This document shows positions 1 to 10,784 of a DNA stretch of 54,108 nucleotides, piece by piece (position 1 is the first letter of the stretch; every line of letters begins with the position of its first letter). Under the pieces are notes generated by a model. The model saw only the letters and a program-made list of their open reading frames with translations. It was not told where the DNA came from and ran no database searches. This stretch comes from Welwitschia mirabilis (taxonomy: Eukaryota; Gnetophyta; Gnetopsida; Welwitschiales): the NCBI GenBank assembly GCA_051453625.1, contig JBOZIK010000001.1:76282280-76336387 (forward strand), read 5' to 3'. Position numbers and translations under genes: made by a program.

Positions 1-345
1 TATAGAGAGTTTTGTTTTTGCAATCCAAATATGTTTTGATTTGTATCTACAAGAGTCGATTAAGTGTTCAAAGCAAACATAATGGGAGCATTTCACAGGG
101 GTCTATTCGTATTCCAATCTTTGATTTATTATGATTCCTCTAGGATATTTTAAGCAAACGTTTTCAGGCAACTCTACTTAAGGTTCAATCCCTACACATA
201 TCCGAGCGAAGTTAAGTCTATCGCATGAAGCCATAATACCATCAATATAGATGGGTTTACTGATGATGCTTGCTATCTTGCTTAAAACCGATTGTGACCA
301 AAGATGAAAATGCAGTAAAGGAAGCTTAATCCATTTTCCTTTTTA
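1..345 (-). pseudogene. LINE ORF1-type fragment: DUF4283 domain plus zinc knuckle
   Basis: Read on the minus strand from about 345 down to 1, one frame stays open for about 110 codons with only two in-frame stops in the domain (a TAA consistent with former CAA, a TAG consistent with former TGG). The translation has the order of the plant DUF4283/zf-CCHC_4 module: a WIKLP start, then LSKIASIISKPIYIDG, then CDRLNFARICVGIE, ending in a knuckle at 49-90 spaced Cys-x2-Tyr-x4-His-x4-Cys. The Tyr stands where the second Cys belongs, a single G-to-A change. The module occurs in ORF1 of plant L1 LINEs and in related nucleic-acid-binding proteins. The endonuclease/RT part would lie to the left, outside the window. 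CpGs are more frequent here than in the following kilobases, so it may be a younger insertion. Truncated and broken, not a functional gene. Confidence 0.72.
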
Positions 346-1814
346 TAACTTCTTTTGTTAATTTACCTTGCAATCATAAAATCTTCCCCTACTTTACCTT
401 TCCTTCATGACTTATGCAACTTTTCTATGATGTTAAACTAAATGATTAGTAATATACATCAATTTTACTTATGCTTTTTCATAGATGTATTTTACATGTT
501 ATACTCTTAATTCCAAATGATATACATGTTTTGAATTTATTTTATTAGTTGACTCAAAACTTGTTATTCACTTACTTTATCAGGGACTGATAAATTCTAA
601 ATGAAGGGCTATGTTATAATGCCAACTTAACTTATATAATACATTTGTAAAGTACATTTTTGATCCTATTGACAGGTTTTTCTAGTGATTTATGCAAATT
701 CTACAAAGCTTTCATGTAGGTCAAAAGATGCAATAATTTCCCAAATAAGAAGCCATTTTTGGATAATGATGAACCAAAATAATGTGATAAAGATATATTA
801 ATTGTCCTTTATATAATGGGTATGATAGATGAAATGATAGTTAGAAAATTATGGTCATCCTTTATGTCATGGAAATGATGATTGGGATGACAATCAACAT
901 TTTTAACACATGCTAAGCATTAGTTTATAGAAGGGATATCATCTTCTGTATTATGGTAATGACACAAGGAATGATAGTTAAAATAATTTATAAACTTAAT
1001 TAAAATGTTATGAAAGGATGGATCTAACAATACCTCTTCATTTTACACCCTTTAGCAACCTGTTCCAACCTGTAAATAGATCCTTTTAGGCCCTATTCAA
1101 AATCATTTTTTGTCATCTACATTCTAGTGATGATTGGATATTATTAGAGGTAAGGAGATCCATCCTACTTGTAAAAAGGATCACCTTATTGTTAGGAAGT
1201 GAATCTTCCCTTAAGGAGTTGTTGTCGTAAGTGAATGTAATTCAATTTCATTAATAAAGATATTAATAAAATTAAAATCTTTTTAAATGTTTCATTATTC
1301 TTCCTTATATCTTATCTTAATTGCAATTTAAGTGACATAAATTGCAATTGAAATAGCTTACAAGAACCAATCTAAGTGATAGTAGATTGAATGTTTTATT
1401 AATTCATTAGATTATAATTGCATTCATACATTGCATTTTATTTTATTCTATTGCATTGCATTACATCTTCATCTTGCATTATTAAATTTTACTTTCTTTA
1501 AGTAAAATTCTAAAAATTATCATTCTTCTCTTTATGAAATTAATGTTTCAAATTCTTTTAGAAGTCTTCTATAAGTGTATAACATTTGGATCTATCCCAT
1601 CATATAAATGTATATAAATGTGTATTGTATGTAATTAGATTTTTATCTTTTCAGATGTTACAGGTTAAATTCGATCTTTAGAATATTGGAGTTACAAGCA
1701 CAAATATGCATTAAAAACATCCATCTAGCACTATCACTAAAGTTGGTCACCCTCATCTTCTCTTGGTTAACTCTTGTTTCTTATGTCTACATATCTAGTT
1801 AATCCCTCAAGGTC
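346..1814. other. A+T-rich stretch, no gene recognised
   Basis: No coding frame, RNA gene or complete repeat recognised. The part next to 1,815 may hold more of the copia 3' LTR, because the second LTR copy used to find its edge is truncated on that side. Confidence 0.5.
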
Positions 1815-2280
1815 TGATTAATTACGTATCTAGTTGTTCACATATTTATCTAGTAATCCCATGTCCAAGAAATCAAAACTCTTTTTATGGTCCAAGTTTG
1901 ATTGACCCCTCAAAGGTCCAGTTGACTCCTTACTAATAAAGGATGAAAACATTTCACTTTAGTTTTCATCAATCCCTCTAGAATTTAGTCATTTCCTTAA
2001 TAATTAGATGTGAAATATTTGATGCTTAAGTCTAGTCGATCCCTAAAGAATCTAGTCAACTCCTCTATAATCAGTTTTGGATACTTTAGGTTTTGTCAAT
2101 TATTTAAGAGTTCAGTCAACCCCTTTGAGGATATAAAAAATATCATATTTAGAAAGGATTTGTAACAAAATGTTTCAGCTTTTGATGTGAAAATATTAAT
2201 ATTTTCTATGCTAGATATAACATGTTTTGCTAAATAGAGAATATTAGCTTGACATTAACTTAGCAAATATTAACTCAACA
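1815..2280 (-). repeat. 3' LTR of the copia element (left edge uncertain)
   Basis: Matches 8,226-8,671 with many point differences. On the minus strand it begins TGTTGAGTTAATATTTGC at 2,280, a proper TG start placed directly after a polypurine tract. It carries several spaced copies of a tagtcgaccc-like motif. The left edge is set only by where similarity to the truncated right copy stops, so the LTR may be longer. Confidence 0.75.
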
Positions 2281-2292
2281 ATCTTCTCCTTT
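2281..2292 (-). other. Polypurine tract of the copia element
   Basis: Minus strand AAAGGAGAAGAT directly before the LTR start TGTTGAG, the place where plus-strand synthesis is primed in LTR retrotransposons. Confidence 0.7.
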
Positions 2293-2559
2293 GACATTAA
2301 TAGTAAACTATATTTAGTTGAAGATATTAATTAGAAAAAATTTCCCTTGGATATTACCCATTAAATTTACAAAAGACTATTGAGCATTTATAACTAATTA
2401 AACATTTATAAATTGTTTTTAATAAGAGAAATCAATATAATAATTTTTATATAGTTTATAATGCATGCAAAATCTATGATATATGTGATAAAATTTATAG
2501 TTTAAAAGATATTTAATAGTCATTAAGATGTAACAAAAATTATGGTTCATGATAAATTA

Positions 2560-3720
2560 AATGTGCATCAAATAGAAGATAATAGTAAAATAAAATGCAT
2601 GCATTACTTTAATATTAAGAATCATAATAAAAAAGTGTTCATCAAGGGAAATTACAACTAGTAGAAACTGAGAGGTACTACTAAAAGAATTAAAAATGTC
2701 TAATATCATGTGATAAAAGTTGAAAATACTATGAACTATTTCTCCTCCTTTTAACATGAATGACAAAGAAGAGAATAAAAACAAGCATAACATGAAAAAC
2801 AAACAAAGAATACAAGATCAATTAGATTCTTTTACTTTCTCCTTAGATTCTTTTGTAGAATGTTCTTATTCTTTTTCATCTTCTTCGTTGGCTACCTTTT
2901 AAAACAAGCTATTAGTTTCCTCAAAAGTGTTATCAATCTCATATCCTATTATGGTCAAAGCTTCTCTCACTTGCTTGGCATGAGAGTCTATTCTCTCTAG
3001 GTATGAAAGAGTCTCTTTAGGAGAGGCAAATATGAGAGAAGAAGATTTGGAGGATTTCTTAGAACCTAAAAAAATATGCATGAAAGATAATATCTTACAT
3101 CCAATGAATAACATAGGATTAAGGGGTTCTAATTTTAGATTAATCTTGACACTATAATGGTCATAGATATTGGTAATCAACATTGAATAGGAAATAGCCC
3201 TAGTCTTGTGATACTCCAACTAAGAGACCATATTTTTAAATATAATGATAAAAGCATTAATAGTATGTTGAGTTCCCACCAAATACATAAAATAGATTCT
3301 ATAGTTGAAGATCTTATCATAATGATCCACCAAAGGCAAGAAATTATAAATAAAAACTAAGTGCAAGGAATAGTACTTTAGGATAAGGAAAGAAGTGAAG
3401 AGGGTGGTTTTTCATCTATAAAACTTATCACAAAGTTATCTTATTACCTCTTCCTTGTCCTTCATGGAACTAAGGGTCCATAATTCTTCATAATCTCCTT
3501 TAAGTAGATTTACAATGGTTTGGAGTAACTTTGATCTTTTTCCCCAAAATAAGGGTTGTTGGAGTATTAGAGTTTGCATCAAAAGAGGTATTAGAGTATA
3601 ACATCCTAGTAAGAAAAGGATAGACTAGCCTTGAGACATCAAGAAAATAAGATAGATCAAGGTTATTTAAGAGCCTTACCACATCTCAAGTTTTCTTAGT
3701 TTTCTAGAAGTAATAGGTTA
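2560..3720 (-). pseudogene. Extra env-like / plant-transposon-domain ORF downstream of copia pol
   Basis: Two open stretches on the minus strand (3,682-3,500 and 3,219-2,899) and the decayed sequence between them form one former ORF between RNase H and the 3' LTR. Between them, in another frame, FLPLVDHYDKIF leads into YFMYLVGTQ and then RAISYSMLITNIYDHY. This arrangement fits the family annotated as putative plant transposon protein or envelope-like protein in Sireviruses. The last part (Ser/Lys-rich, then about 40 residues with many Glu) looks like the start of a helical tail. The function of such ORFs is not established, and no membrane-fusion feature is visible. Stops and frame changes show it is dead. 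The family match was made by eye. Confidence 0.55.
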
Positions 3721-4249
3721 TTACTAGCACATAGGTTTCTTCTTAAACTTCTCTACAAACTTATCCACGTCTTTCTCAAACATTCTAGAGTAAATGTACC
3801 CTAGAAATTTACTTGTTAACTCATTTTTTCATCCTCTTAAAGTGCCTTGAACCATTGCAAACATGCGGCAACTTCTTAAAAATAAGAAAACTAGAAATAA
3901 AAAGCTAGATCTAAAAGAGATAGGTGGTTAAAACAGAATGAAAATGGTTTAGGCTTTACAATATTTTATACGAAAGACCAATTAAGTCATATTTGAGAAA
4001 AATATTGGGTACATTATCTTAACTTTCATACTATAATCCTATATCCTCAGTAGACTAGATTATGATCTGATCAATCTATCAAGATTCAGATTACAATACT
4101 TCAAGTTTAAGTAACTAGATTTTTAGACTGGTTGACCAAACATATCAATTACGTAGTAGTAAGGGTTAGCCTTGGCTTCAGTTTAAGGTAGGAAGGCACC
4201 TGCTCAATCTTAATAGCAACCTTATTACATGCATTCATGTTCAGCCCTG

Positions 4250-4745
4250 CAATTAGTCAAAGGATTGATATACAACTTCTAGTTCATTTTAAAGTCTTAG
4301 AAATTTGTTAAAATTTAGCTCTTTAGTGAAAATATCAATAATTGTCTATTAGTACTAATAAAATTCATTGAAATTTTACCTTTTTCCACTTGATCTTTAA
4401 AGAAATGATATCTCAATTTAATGTGTTTGGTTCTAATATTGAATAGGATTTTTAGAAATATTAATTATAATTGTATTATTATGAAAAATTAGAACTTATT
4501 CAACAACTACACCAAAATATTTTAACATGTCCTTCATCCAAAGGAGATGGGTAGAAAACTTATTGCTACTATATAGTTAACATATGCTAATGAAAGGAAG
4601 ATACAATTTTTCTTTTCACTAGTTCATCCTACTAAGCATGATCTTTGAAAAAAGAAATTACCACTTGTGCTTTTTCTATCATATTTACACCTACCGTAAC
4701 CTACATTACTAAAACCTATAAGATCAAAAGATGTTTTTATTAGAT
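4250..4745 (-). pseudogene. Copia RNase H and pol C-terminus
   Basis: The minus strand reads DLIGFSNVGYGRCKYDRKST, close to the copia RNase H start (normally DA-YAGC-DRKSTSG), then LLWMKDMLKYFGV. Next come KHIKLRYHF-like and IDIFTKELNFNKFL segments that close copia polyproteins (normally ADIFTKPL). It degrades the RNA strand of the RNA:DNA hybrid during reverse transcription. One of the catalytic acids of the opening motif is changed and several stops and frameshifts are present. It follows the RT domain directly. Confidence 0.78.
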
Positions 4746-4839
4746 ACCATAATCCATAATCATACGTTTCTTTTATGTATCTTTTTTTTTTTTAACAGCT
4801 TAGAGATGTAATTCTCTTAGTAGGGTTTGGTATTTATCA

Positions 4840-5680
4840 CATGTGATAATACTAAAAATTATAATAGGTTTTCTTGCAGTTAGATACAATATATATCCTA
4901 TAATACTTCTATATTTTTTTTGGTCTATAGATTTTTCCTATTCATCTAGACTAGCTTTACAAGAAGTAGACATAGTTGTATTAGTTGATTTTGCATTCTC
5001 TATTCCAAATTATTTGATCAGAGCATTTGCATATTTAGAGTAAGATATGAAAATTCCATTTTTTTTTGGGTTAGATTTATATGTTAGGGAACATTTTTAC
5101 TTCACCTAGCATACTCATCTCAAAATGTGTTATCATGATATTTGCAAATTATTTTCATAAAACTTTAATTTAAGGCACCAAAAAATATGTCATCAATATA
5201 AATCTAAATAATAATAAAATTCTTTTCTAATTTTTTAACAAATAATGTTTTATCTATAGTTCCAAAAATAAAACCATTTTCATTTAGGAATGTGACTAGT
5301 TTTTTATATTAGTCTCCAAAAGCATAGAATCTTTTTTTAAGTCTATACACATAGTTAGGTTTGTGTGGATCTATAAACCCTTAAGGTTGTTCCACATATA
5401 CTTCTTCGTTAAGGGTTCTATTTACAAAGGTATTTTTCAGATTCATTTCATAAGCTTTAATATTTTTAGAAGTTGCATAAGATAAAAGCATTTTAATACT
5501 ATCTAGCCTAGCTAAAAGAGTAAAAGTGTTACATACATTAGTACATTTAATTTGATTGTAGCCTTGTGTCACTAATCTTACTTTATTCTTAATTACATTA
5601 TTTTACTCATTACACTTATTCTTAAAAATCCATTTTATTCCAATAACATTTTTATCCTTTGATCTTTCAACAAGCTTCTG
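4840..5680 (-). pseudogene. Copia reverse transcriptase remnant
   Basis: An open stretch at 5,572-5,381 encodes QGYNQ, then ARLDSIKMLLSYA, then NLKNTFVNRTLNEEVYVEQP, the standard copia RT block (normally KSAFLNG-L-EEVYVEQP). It continues as GFIDPHKPNYVYRLKK. The active-site motif IYIDDIFFGA at about 5,175-5,203 keeps both Asp residues of the YxDD box. The wording of the motifs fits the Sirevirus lineage. Stops and small frameshifts elsewhere disable the enzyme. Confidence 0.87.
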
Positions 5681-5931
5681 CACATCATTTCTTTTGAATT
5701 GTTACAACTCATCTTGCATGGCCATTATTCATTATTCGTGTGATTTTGCATATTTAAATTTTTTATATTCAACTTCAAAAACATAATAAATGTAAGCACA
5801 AAAAGTTTTCATAAAGTTTCTCATTCTAATCTTTGAGCTAATGTCTATAATGATGGGACCTAAAGGATGATCTTTTAACTCTTTAAACTTTTTGGTAGTA
5901 ACTTCTTTAGTTAACTTTTCTTCTTTTTTAG

Positions 5932-7000
5932 TTAAGCTCTTTTTATTATGGGAGTGCTTGGAGATAATTTTTCTTCATTGTTTAAAGGAAGAGATCTTCT
6001 GCTAACATCATATATTTTAATATTTATAGACACTTCCATTCTTAAACTTTTTTTGTTAAACACTCGATATACTATACTTCTTGTTGAGTACCCTAAAAAG
6101 ATTACTTCACCAACCTTTAACTCAAATTTACTCAAGTATTTTCTATTGTTTAAAAAAGTCACTTACTCCCAAAGACTTTAAAATATGAAATGTTTGGTTT
6201 TCTTCCTTTCCAAAGCTCATAAGAAGTTTTATTAATTCTTGATCTAAGGTAGACTATATGTATAATGTAATAAGTGGTGCATACAGCTTTAGCCCAAAAG
6301 GTTTTATAAATCTCCTTATCATTCAATATTGTTCTAGCCATTTCTTAGAGTACTTGGTTTTTTCTCTCAACAATTCCATTTTTTCAATGTGTTTTTGGAG
6401 CTGAGAATTAATGTTCAATACCATTGTGAATATAATATTTTTTAAAAAAAAATGGTTTTAAAACTCTCCTCTATGATTACTTGTAATTTTCTTAATGGTG
6501 TAACCTTGTTTGTTTTAAATTTTATTACAAACTATGACCTAACTTTTATATATTTCATGTTTGTTTTCAAGAAAGAAAACCCAAGTAAATATTAAGTAGC
6601 CATCAATCATAGCTAAAAAATAATGTTTTCCTCCTAGACTTTTTATTTGGACTAAATCCACTGGAATTTATATGAATAAGCTCAAGAGGCATTATTGTGG
6701 AAACTAGACTTTTGCTTTTGGAAGAGGTTCCTACTTGTTTTTCGTTTTAGCATACATTATAAAGATCATGTTTTTTAATGTTATTCTTTAAAATTTATTT
6801 TATAATTTTCTTTTTAATAATCATTTTTATATGGTTATAATTTATGAGTCCTAGATGTTAGTGCCAAAGTACTTCTTAGTTTACATAAGAAAAATAACAT
6901 GCAGAAAATGACTAATTAATACTATAAACATTATCTATTCTATTTGCCTTAAGAATAACATCATTTATTTTACCATGTTTAACTTCACATATTGTACTAT
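5932..7000 (-). pseudogene. Copia integrase remnant
   Basis: The minus strand segment 6,341-6,159 reads MARTILNDKEIYKTFWAKAV, then YELWKGRKPNISYFKVFGSK, typical of the copia integrase C-terminal half. It continues in 6,162-5,932 with FLGYSTRS, YRVFNKKSL and repeated Glu/Ser-Ile segments, as in Sireviruses. The catalytic core should lie at about 6,350-7,000, where the frame is badly eroded and I could not place the D,D-35-E residues. The role was insertion of element cDNA into the genome. Located between gag and RT, the Ty1/copia order. Confidence 0.8.
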
Positions 7001-7105
7001 TAAAAATAACTTTTTATCCTTTATCAAAATTTGACTACTGTGAAGTAAATTATGCTTAACTATATTAACATATAAAACCTTATTTATCTTGGACAAGTCA
7101 CCTCC

Positions 7106-7115
7106 NNNNNNNNNN
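7106..7115. other. Assembly gap (10 N)
   Basis: Ten undetermined bases within the copia internal region. Confidence 1.
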
Positions 7116-8225
7116 ATTAATGAATGTAACTTCTTTACCATTAAGTCATTTAGCTATTTTAATCTTTAGACTAATGTAATTCATCTTCGCTTTGGAAAAA
7201 CTTACAAGGAAAAGTACTAAGGAAATTTGAAAAATGCATTAATCTTATAACATTACAAAATACATTAGAATGAGTGGACTTACCTCAAAAATGACATATA
7301 ATTTTGGAAACAAAACTATTTTGCATGATACTTAATTTTGATGATTTTTTAGTCTTTGAGAATGTATCTAATACCTTTTTTGTCATGATTAAGGTTATGT
7401 ATCTTAAGCATTTGTTTGAATTTAGTTGAACTATTTAAAACTTTACTAACAAAATGAGATAAGTTCTTTACCTCTAGAGAAAGTTTGGAGTTTTTACTTT
7501 TAACAATTTTATACTTTGTCTTCAACTCCTCTTTTCCTTAGTTAGATCCTTTACTATTTTATTTAGATCATTAAAAATTTTACCAATTTTTCACACTCCA
7601 AGTAAAGTTTTCGATAGGTGTTTTCAAGTTCATTCTAATATTCTTAAATGAGATCTAAGTCATTAAGTTTAAATGAGCAAGGAAAATTTTTTAAGGAAGG
7701 TATTATTGCCATAAATGGAAATCTTTGATATTCATCTGAGTCTTGGCTTGAGCTACTATCATCCTCTTCATCTACATTATCCCATGTAGTAATGAAAGAT
7801 GATGTCTTTGAGTTCCTTTAATCTCTCTTATTGTTTTAACATTCATTTATAATGTATTCATAATCTTTACAATCATGACATTGAATTTCCTTTTCATTTC
7901 TTTAATATTTTCTAAAGTTGAAATGACCTCTTTTTGATCCTATGCTTGGTTTACCTTCTTTCTTTCTTCTGTGCAAGAACATTTTAAATATTTTTATTAG
8001 AAGGGTAGATTTATTATCATTAATATTTTTGTCTAATTTTTCTGATCTATATCTTTATTGCACATGTTTCAAGCAAGACTCTTCTTTCTATCTTTAGTAA
8101 ATTTTATTTTATAAGTTTGAAGATTACCTTATAGTTCCTCAAGTGCTATTCAATTGATGTTTTTACCTTCTTCAATGGTAATGACCTTTGGCTTAAATCA
8201 TTTTAGGAGAGATCTTAATACTTTT
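7116..8225 (-). pseudogene. Copia gag remnant with zinc knuckle, N-terminus missing
   Basis: From 8,225 downwards the minus strand reads VQKVLRSL, FKPKVITIEEGKNIN, then LEELQ/*GNLQTYKIKFT, the UBN2-type copia gag core. A CCHC knuckle follows at 7,839-7,883, with His replaced by Tyr (CAT to TAT). Further on, KVLNSSTKFKQMLKIHNLNHD then GIRY matches the Sirevirus gag C-terminus near the protease. Stops at CAA/CAG-type codons are frequent. The gag start is absent: this segment is joined directly to LTR sequence at about 8,226. A protease active site was not identified. Confidence 0.72.
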
Positions 8226-8671
8226 TGAACCACATATCTAGTCACCTACATATTTATCTAGTTAACCCCATGTTCATAAAAATGCAAAACTACTTTTATG
8301 GTCTAGGTGTAGTTAACCCCTTAAAAGTCTAGTCAACCCCTTACTAATAAAGGATGGAAAGATTTCACTATAGGTCTATTTAACCCCTCTAGAATTTAGT
8401 TGATCCCTTGATGATTAGGTATGAAATATTTGATGCTCAGGTCTAGTTGACCCATTATTAATCTAGTCGACCCCTCTATAGTATTTTTTTAATGCTTCAA
8501 GATTTAGGTTCGATCGATGAAGGTATAAAAAGTATCAAGTTTAGGAAGGATTTGTAATAAAATTTTATAGATTTTGACCTATAAAGATTAATATTTTTAC
8601 ACAAAATACAACATGTTTTACTAAACAACAAATGTTAGTTTGACATCAACTTAGCAAATATTAATTTAATA
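8226..8671 (-). repeat. 5' LTR fragment of the copia element
   Basis: Homologous to 1,815-2,280, sharing the TATA-like aggtataaaaag (+ strand reading), the spaced tagttgaccc motifs and the terminal block ttagcaaatatta. The outer end at 8,671 corresponds to the TG start in decayed form (TATTAAATTAATATTTGC on the minus strand). The inner edge abuts gag coding sequence, so this LTR has lost its inner part together with the PBS. Confidence 0.72.
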
Positions 8672-10779
8672 AGTATTTTTTATTTAATTAGTAATCCTTT
8701 ATTTTTTACTTTTCTCTTTCTATGTTCTTATCTCTATTCATATGTAATGTTTTCGATATTAAGTAATAAAAATTGAATATTTTTTATAACTTTTTTATTT
8801 CTTCAACCTATTCTAAAAATTAAGAATGATCTCTAGATTCATCTAGGAGAAAATGACTTCTGAATAAAATAACAAATTTTCTTTCACTTAGACTTTTATT
8901 TTAATAATTCAAAAATTACAAATAAAATGAATATTAAAATATAGAAATTTTTCTTTACTTTTTAAATTTAATCATAAATGAAAATCATGTTGATATATGA
9001 AATATATGTATATCCACCTTAAAGGTTTGCAAAATTGATTTTCCTTCTATTTTAAATTTTTAATGTGGTACTTGAATAAAATTTTGTAAATGTTAAGTTT
9101 CCATTTTATCTTAATACCACTACTTATTTACTAAGGAACTAGTAACTAGTTAGTTGAGATGTGTATTTTTAATACAATTTCTATATACTTAACTCTTTAA
9201 ACTTTAGTAAATAATATATCTTAAGGTAATAATACCATACTCATAATTGAAATATTGTTAACAATGTTTTATACTTTAATCTCTAAAACTATTTTTAAAA
9301 GGACTATTTTATAGCTTTTATTTTAGAGGTTATCCTAAATCACCTAGATTTTAAAAGGAAAACAGTCAAAATGAATTAGCAGCATCATCTAAGGTAGTAA
9401 CTCCAATACCATTTTTATTAATATTGGGTTCAAAAATAAGTGAATTATAAAATAAAGAATAAACTATCATGAATATAAAGTAAATTTATTTGTCAAACGT
9501 ATAAACTAGAGTTTAAAAAAGTAACCTAAATCCTATAACCTAACTAGAACCTTAAGGAAGGCTATATAATAAATATATACCTCAAAGGTAAATAATATCA
9601 TAATCATGATAAGTTCATTCATCATTTTAATACAACTTTGATAATTTTAAATGTAGATTTCCTATGAGTGTCATAAGGGCTTACCTCATTACAAAGTTTT
9701 AAGCATTTTTTTAATCCTTTCCATAGATGAGGAAATTATTGATTCATGAAGCATATCCTTAATAGGATTAAGCATTATTTTGTACTAAATTATTATTTTC
9801 TTTGAAGTTTTCATCATTGGTAAATATAGTTTAATATATGATTTAATTTACTATTTTATTCTAGTATTAATATAACTGTGATTATTAGTTATACAATACT
9901 AGGTTTTAATTGTTCTTTTGCATCTACCATAAAAATATATTTCTTTAATTTATTGTTAGTATTTAGATGATTAATGTATTAGTATTTACAAAATCATTCA
10001 TTCTATCCTAGTATTTCTTATAATTTACTAAAAGAAATAACATATTTAATATTAGTACTTCATGATATTTCAAATCTATAGTAAATAATTTATTACTTAT
10101 TTATAAATCTAATTAGTACTTAATTTAATATCTTTAACTAAAATTCATAATATTTAGTGTTTTTTTCTAAGAAGGAGGATCTCTTATGTTTATTTCTTAA
10201 TTCTTTTCAAATCCCTTTATATTTAAACCATTTTTTTCAATCCTTTTTCAAAACTTTATGTGCTATAAGATACCTCTATAGTTTCCAAGAAAAACTTATA
10301 ATTTTATATAATTATATCATAATAGGATGTGCTAGTTTATTTTTTTGAAATGATTAACTCAACCTTGAAAGCTAGTGTACATCTTTTAAATATTAAAAAT
10401 TATGGAAACATTTAAGATGTATCACTCTTATTTTTAAAAAGATCTTATTCATAATTAAATATTATTATATAATTTGTGTGTTATGTATTTAAGTTTTAAT
10501 GTTATACTTACAAGAAATATCTTTAAAAAAAGAAAGAATAGTCTTTGAGTAAAACAAATATATATCTCAAATAAATTTGATATCTATGCATAAAAGTATA
10601 AAGAAATATGAAAGTAGTATATGAGATGCATCTGAAAAATCTCTTAGCATTATATATTAATAATTTCATATAATGCTATGATATTATTAGATGATAATGA
10701 TAAAGTCATTTTGATTTAGATGATTTAGTAAGATATATCAATAGCTTTTAGTACATTATTTCTTTAGATATCCTACATA
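8672..10779. other. A+T-rich stretch, no gene recognised
   Basis: No coding frame is recognised. A 63-codon open stretch at 10,157-10,348 is Phe/Leu-rich chance reading in T-rich DNA. By position this may be the internal region of the family B element whose 5' LTR lies at 24,967-25,733, split by the Tekay insertion; nothing in the sequence itself proves that. Confidence 0.45.
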
Positions 10780-10784
10780 CATAA
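10780..10784. repeat. Target-site duplication CATAA, left copy
   Basis: Five bases directly outside the left LTR, identical to 23,968-23,972 outside the right LTR. Confidence 0.88.

Larger units (their letters stand above)
1815..8671 (-). mobile_element. Ty1/copia retrotransposon, Sirevirus-like, decayed
   Basis: On the minus strand the order is LTR fragment (8,226-8,671), truncated gag with zinc knuckle, integrase, reverse transcriptase, RNase H, an extra ORF, polypurine tract and LTR (up to 2,280). Integrase before RT is the Ty1/copia order. The extra ORF after pol and the gag C-terminal style (about 7,330-7,480) are typical of Sireviruses. The gag UBN2-type region runs directly into the right LTR at about 8,226, so the gag N-terminus, 5' leader, PBS and the inner edge of that LTR are missing. 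The two LTR pieces are clearly homologous but diverged. I could not find a target-site duplication; the true left edge may lie left of 1,815. A 10-N gap interrupts it at 7,106-7,115. Non-functional: frames carry many stops. Confidence 0.85.

Noticed and set aside
4843-5043. Plus-strand 66-codon hydrophobic frame
   Set aside because: Antisense to the copia RT remnant; T-rich composition explains the hydrophobic residues.
5948-6181. Plus-strand 77-codon frame
   Set aside because: Mirror of the integrase C-terminal reading on the minus strand.
8205-8225. Possible PBS (gatcttaatac) next to the copia LTR
   Set aside because: The same bases read in frame as gag (KVLRSL), so the likeness to a PBS is chance.
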